This document shows, one piece after another, positions 12,615-15,545 of a DNA stretch of 15,545 nt. The DNA lies in NCBI GenBank assembly GCA_001513395.1, contig LFTP01000178.1:1-15545 (forward strand), written 5' to 3'. How positions within the stretch are numbered: the stretch's first letter is position 1; the number at the start of each line of letters is the position of its first letter. The translations under genes and the position numbers were made by a program. Below the pieces are notes generated by a model. That model worked only from the letters and a program-made list of their open reading frames with translations. It was not told the DNA's origin and made no database searches. Source of the stretch: Clostridia bacterium DTU080 (GTDB taxonomy: Bacteria > Bacillota > Limnochordia > DTU080).

Positions 12615-15545
12615 CTACTGACGAAAACCCCGGAAGTTCACCTCACCCAGATGGATGTCATGATACGTCGGTGACTCCCGCAAGACCAGACGAAACGAGG
12701 TCACATCCTCCGGCTTGGATATGGCTCCTTCCAACAGCAATCTGAACCGCCCATGGTCCGACGGTTCCGTCTCTTTGATGGCATAGGGCAAGGCGGTCCA
12801 GCTGCTTCCGTCTGCGGAGGCGTAGACCCCGACAATCTCCGTGATCAGCTTGTCTTGGGCGTACAACGTAATACTGAACTCGGTCAACATCGGAGTCTCC
12901 CAGATCAGATACTCCGTGGTGTTCCCGGTTCGGGTCAGGCGGCTCTCATCGCCCCAAAACTCCTCTTTGCGCTCCGTAGCGTATTGCCAACCGGCCGATT
13001 TTTCACTGGTTCTGGAGCGATCGATGACACCGAACCAGGCGGTCTCCGTAGGCGGGTCGAACGGATCCCACAGCGTCCAGAAGTTGCGCGTCACAAAGGT
13101 CGCCGAGCTCGTGAGATGGCCGACGTCTGTGACCAAAATGCGAGCGGTCAGCTCGTGACTTCCGTCGTCCAAAGCCCGTGTGTCGATCATCACCTCTTTT
13201 GCGGCGGGCAATCTCGCCCCTTGGTAGATCGGGCGATCATCGAGCAGGATCTCCACGCCCCGGATATCCTCCGGCTCGGCCAAAGGCAGAGAAAGGCGGG
13301 CATCGAGCATGCCGCTGACGGGCTTAGCCGCCTCACTCAATCCTTCGAATCGGATAGCCTGTTCATAAAACGACGCCGGAATGGCGCTCTTGATGTGACA
13401 GACGACCACGTCATCGGCGTAGACCTTGCTGTTCACCGCGCTGTCAATCGTCACTACGATTTGCGCTCTGGCCACTGCCTGCCCATCCACCGCGGCCGGA
13501 ATCTCCTCCAACAGAGCCAGGCTTGACCATCGACCGGCGCTGGAGGCGAGCGGTACGCGAGCGGTCTGGTAGGTAGTCAGATTTGCCCCCTGCTCGTTTT
13601 TCAAATGGAAGATCAGTTGGATGGTGCCGTCCTCGGTGCCCTCCGGAGCGAAGTAACGCGCGGCCACCGCAGCCAAGCCGGGTTGAATGTCAAAGGTTTG
13701 ATGGGGTCCGCCGCGCATCATGCCCTCGATGAGGAAGCTGGCCCGGCCTGTATAGGCCACGTCCTCCACTCGCTGGATGCTCCCGGTACTGACTATCCAC
13801 TTGTGCCAGACGCGTCCCGTCTCTGTCGGATCCTCAAAGGAAGGGGCTTTCGTCAACAAGCTTTGGCCGTCCCGGACAGACAGCAGCAACTCGGCAAAAG
13901 CGCGTCGCTGCCGCGGCTGCGGAGTGCGGGCCCACTCTTCCACTTGCCGCGTCAGGGGCCCTCCGTCCGGTTCTCTTTCTTGCATGTAACGCACCAGATG
14001 AGCAAACTCCGCCGTCGGCCAGCCACTCCAGCGACCGATCCGATCCGGCAGAGGGAATCTCAACAGCGGATGGGCGTAAGAGGCGACCAGTTCATGGCGC
14101 TTCGACGCGCCCTTCACACGTTGTTCGAGCGTCTCACCCACTTTGGTCAACAACGCCAACGCCGCGGTCTCATCTTGCGGAGCCTCGATCTGTCGCGGGT
14201 AGCTGAGCACCGACGCTTCGCAGTATTCGAAGCTTTGTTGGATCAAAGCAGCCCGGGCTTTCTGCTGTGGGGTTTGTGCCTTGGCCACCACGGAGGCCAA
14301 GAGCCTCTTGCTCTCTTGGATATCCTCATCGGTGACCAGATGCACGTAGCCTTGGTCATTGAAAGGCATGTACGTCCGACCTTTGGCCACTTCAAACCAC
14401 GGCGATCCTTTGATACGGACGGTCCAGAAATGCTCCCACAACTCGTAAAAAGCGGCTAAGTCATCGGCCGCCTCAGGGCCCACGGCCCGGACGTACCACT
14501 CGCGTAAGAGCTCATCGACATCCTGATCCGGATTCCATTGCAGCCTGGCCGAAAGCCAAGGTTTGGGACCATCGAGGACCGTATGGTACATCTCCGTATA
14601 CGTGCCCACGACGTTGTTGGCCTTGGCGTAACGGAAGTTCTCGGCCATGACGTGATTGAAGATCCGCGGCACGACGTAGAAATTGGCGCCGTACATGTAA
14701 TCGTACCAGGCCACCTGAGCCGCCACTTCGTTCCAGGCCTCCATCTGCCGATGGCCTGCTTCCCGGATCTCATCGTCGATCCAGGCCAGCCGATCTTTGG
14801 TGATAAACGGAATCACCCGCGGATGCAGGGGAAATGACGGGGGATCCATCACTTCATAGTAGGCCAGAAGTCCGAACCATTTATCCGGATAGACCTCCAA
14901 GACCCGGGAGACGACCTCGTTGACCCAAGCGTAGTAGATCTCCGATATGTGGACCATACCGACGGAGTTGATCTTCCCCGGATAGTCCGGATGAGATGGA
15001 TCAGCTTCGCAATGGCCGCGGGAATCGTTTACCCCCAGAGAAAAGAACTTCTCATCAGGTCGCTGGGCAAAATAGGCGATGATCTCCGCCACGGCCGTCT
15101 CCACACTTCCCGGAGCGGTGAAACACGGCTGCCAGCCCGTCTTTTGATCCGGACTGGGAGGCTTACAGTTGGGATAGAACTCACAGTTGGTCTTTCCGTA
15201 CTTCTCCGGCGGGAAGACCGAGTGAAGATTGTGATGGAACCGGATGCGGTCGTTGTATCCCCCTTGCAACCTGTTGCGCTGAGCCCACTCGTTATGCCAT
15301 TGCATGGCTCCGGGACTGTCGGGTGAGCCTCTGATCGGGCTGATGGTGCGATACGTAAAGGCCGGTTCATCTTTTATCTCCCCAAATGGCACAACGATCG
15401 AGCTTAACTGCGGGACATCCTCCCCGTCGGGACCGGGCAAAAGCCAGCGGACGCCCACATAGCGCTCCAAGAAGTCATAGACACCGTGGAGCGTGCCCCA
15501 TACGGAAGGACCGACGATGAGAATGTGATCATCTTGACTGCGGAT
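12615..15545 (-). CDS. DUF4838 glycoside-hydrolase-like protein, N-terminus cut by window edge
   Basis: A large carbohydrate-active protein; 976 residues are visible and the frame stays open to the right edge, so the true start and any signal peptide lie outside. An in-frame TTG at 15470 is internal, because the codons before it encode ILIVGPSVWGTLHGVYDFLE, a conserved N-terminal domain resembling those of GH20 and GH67 enzymes. Then come ERYVGVRWLLPG and the DUF4838 core with FFSLGVNDSRGH and WFGLLAYYEVMDPP. A jelly-roll binding-like domain (APSFEDPTETGRVW, about 13390-13858), an Ig-like domain (about 13090-13320) and a final domain (12618-13089) follow. The last two match the C-terminus of the convergent lyase. 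The activity of DUF4838 proteins is not clearly assigned, so I give no reaction. Export is inferred from the accessory domains. Confidence 0.87.
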   Translation of the reverse strand: MRSQDDHILIVGPSVWGTLHGVYDFLERYVGVRWLLPGPDGEDVPQLSSIVVPFGEIKDEPAFTYRTISPIRGSPDSPGAMQWHNEWAQRNRLQGGYNDRIRFHHNLHSVFPPEKYGKTNCEFYPNCKPPSPDQKTGWQPCFTAPGSVETAVAEIIAYFAQRPDEKFFSLGVNDSRGHCEADPSHPDYPGKINSVGMVHISEIYYAWVNEVVSRVLEVYPDKWFGLLAYYEVMDPPSFPLHPRVIPFITKDRLAWIDDEIREAGHRQMEAWNEVAAQVAWYDYMYGANFYVVPRIFNHVMAENFRYAKANNVVGTYTEMYHTVLDGPKPWLSARLQWNPDQDVDELLREWYVRAVGPEAADDLAAFYELWEHFWTVRIKGSPWFEVAKGRTYMPFNDQGYVHLVTDEDIQESKRLLASVVAKAQTPQQKARAALIQQSFEYCEASVLSYPRQIEAPQDETAALALLTKVGETLEQRVKGASKRHELVASYAHPLLRFPLPDRIGRWSGWPTAEFAHLVRYMQEREPDGGPLTRQVEEWARTPQPRQRRAFAELLLSVRDGQSLLTKAPSFEDPTETGRVWHKWIVSTGSIQRVEDVAYTGRASFLIEGMMRGGPHQTFDIQPGLAAVAARYFAPEGTEDGTIQLIFHLKNEQGANLTTYQTARVPLASSAGRWSSLALLEEIPAAVDGQAVARAQIVVTIDSAVNSKVYADDVVVCHIKSAIPASFYEQAIRFEGLSEAAKPVSGMLDARLSLPLAEPEDIRGVEILLDDRPIYQGARLPAAKEVMIDTRALDDGSHELTARILVTDVGHLTSSATFVTRNFWTLWDPFDPPTETAWFGVIDRSRTSEKSAGWQYATERKEEFWGDESRLTRTGNTTEYLIWETPMLTEFSITLYAQDKLITEIVGVYASADGSSWTALPYAIKETEPSDHGRFRLLLEGAISKPEDVTSFRLVLRESPTYHDIHLGEVNFRGFRQ

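Noticed and set aside
12753..14459. Plus-strand frames of 257 and 284 codons
   Set aside because: They are antisense to the DUF4838 gene, which continues uninterrupted with recognisable domains across both.
1..15545. CRISPR array, tRNA, rRNA, insertion sequence or attachment sites
   Set aside because: No regularly spaced direct repeats, no tRNA-like cloverleaf, no rRNA stretches, and no transposase or integrase motifs were found on either strand.

Overview
The window is a moderately GC-rich, gene-dense bacterial segment that reads as part of an acidic-polysaccharide (polyuronate-type) degradation and uptake locus. Ribosome binding sites are strong (GGAGG-like), and TTG and GTG starts occur next to ATG. 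Both sugar-binding proteins carry ordinary Sec signal peptides with no lipoprotein cysteine. That points to a diderm or outer-membrane-bearing lineage that imports sugars through ABC transporters, for example Limnochordia-like Bacillota, Armatimonadota or a similar group. The assignment is a weak inference; no rRNA or phylogenetic marker is present.

Layout from left to right. (1) 1-2029, minus strand: an aldo/keto reductase followed by a sugar ABC solute-binding protein that runs off the left edge, probably one operon. Upstream of it (2155-2336) lies a near-consensus sigma70 promoter, about 145 nt of highly structured RNA and an intrinsic terminator. This is either a free small RNA or a conditional-termination leader for the operon, and I do not recognise its family. 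(2) 2404-3528, minus: a PF05426-type alginate lyase family protein without signal peptide. (3) 3729-4313, plus: two small genes of unknown function closed by a 14-bp terminator. (4) 4499-6754, minus: a large DUF6259-type glycoside-hydrolase-like protein without signal peptide. (5) 7110-8435, minus: a second sugar-binding protein followed directly by a terminator, so an orphan without permeases here, with a LacI-type palindrome in its promoter region. (6) 8436-9325: a gap with no intact gene that holds the frameshifted remains of an RpiR/MurR-type (SIS-domain) regulator. (7) 9326-12553, plus: a secreted heparinase II/III-type polysaccharide lyase. (8) 12615 to beyond the right edge, minus: a DUF4838 glycoside-hydrolase-like protein, convergent with (7).

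A coherent model, inferred, is two-tier breakdown. The exported lyase (7) and probably (8) cut an acidic glycan outside the cytoplasm. Binding proteins (1) and (5) capture oligosaccharides for ABC import. Lyase (2), the DUF6259 protein (4) and the aldo/keto reductase finish the work inside. No SusC/SusD pair, permease, kinase or aldolase is seen. Proteins (7) and (8) are otherwise unrelated but end in the same pair of C-terminal domains, the clearest sign that they act together.
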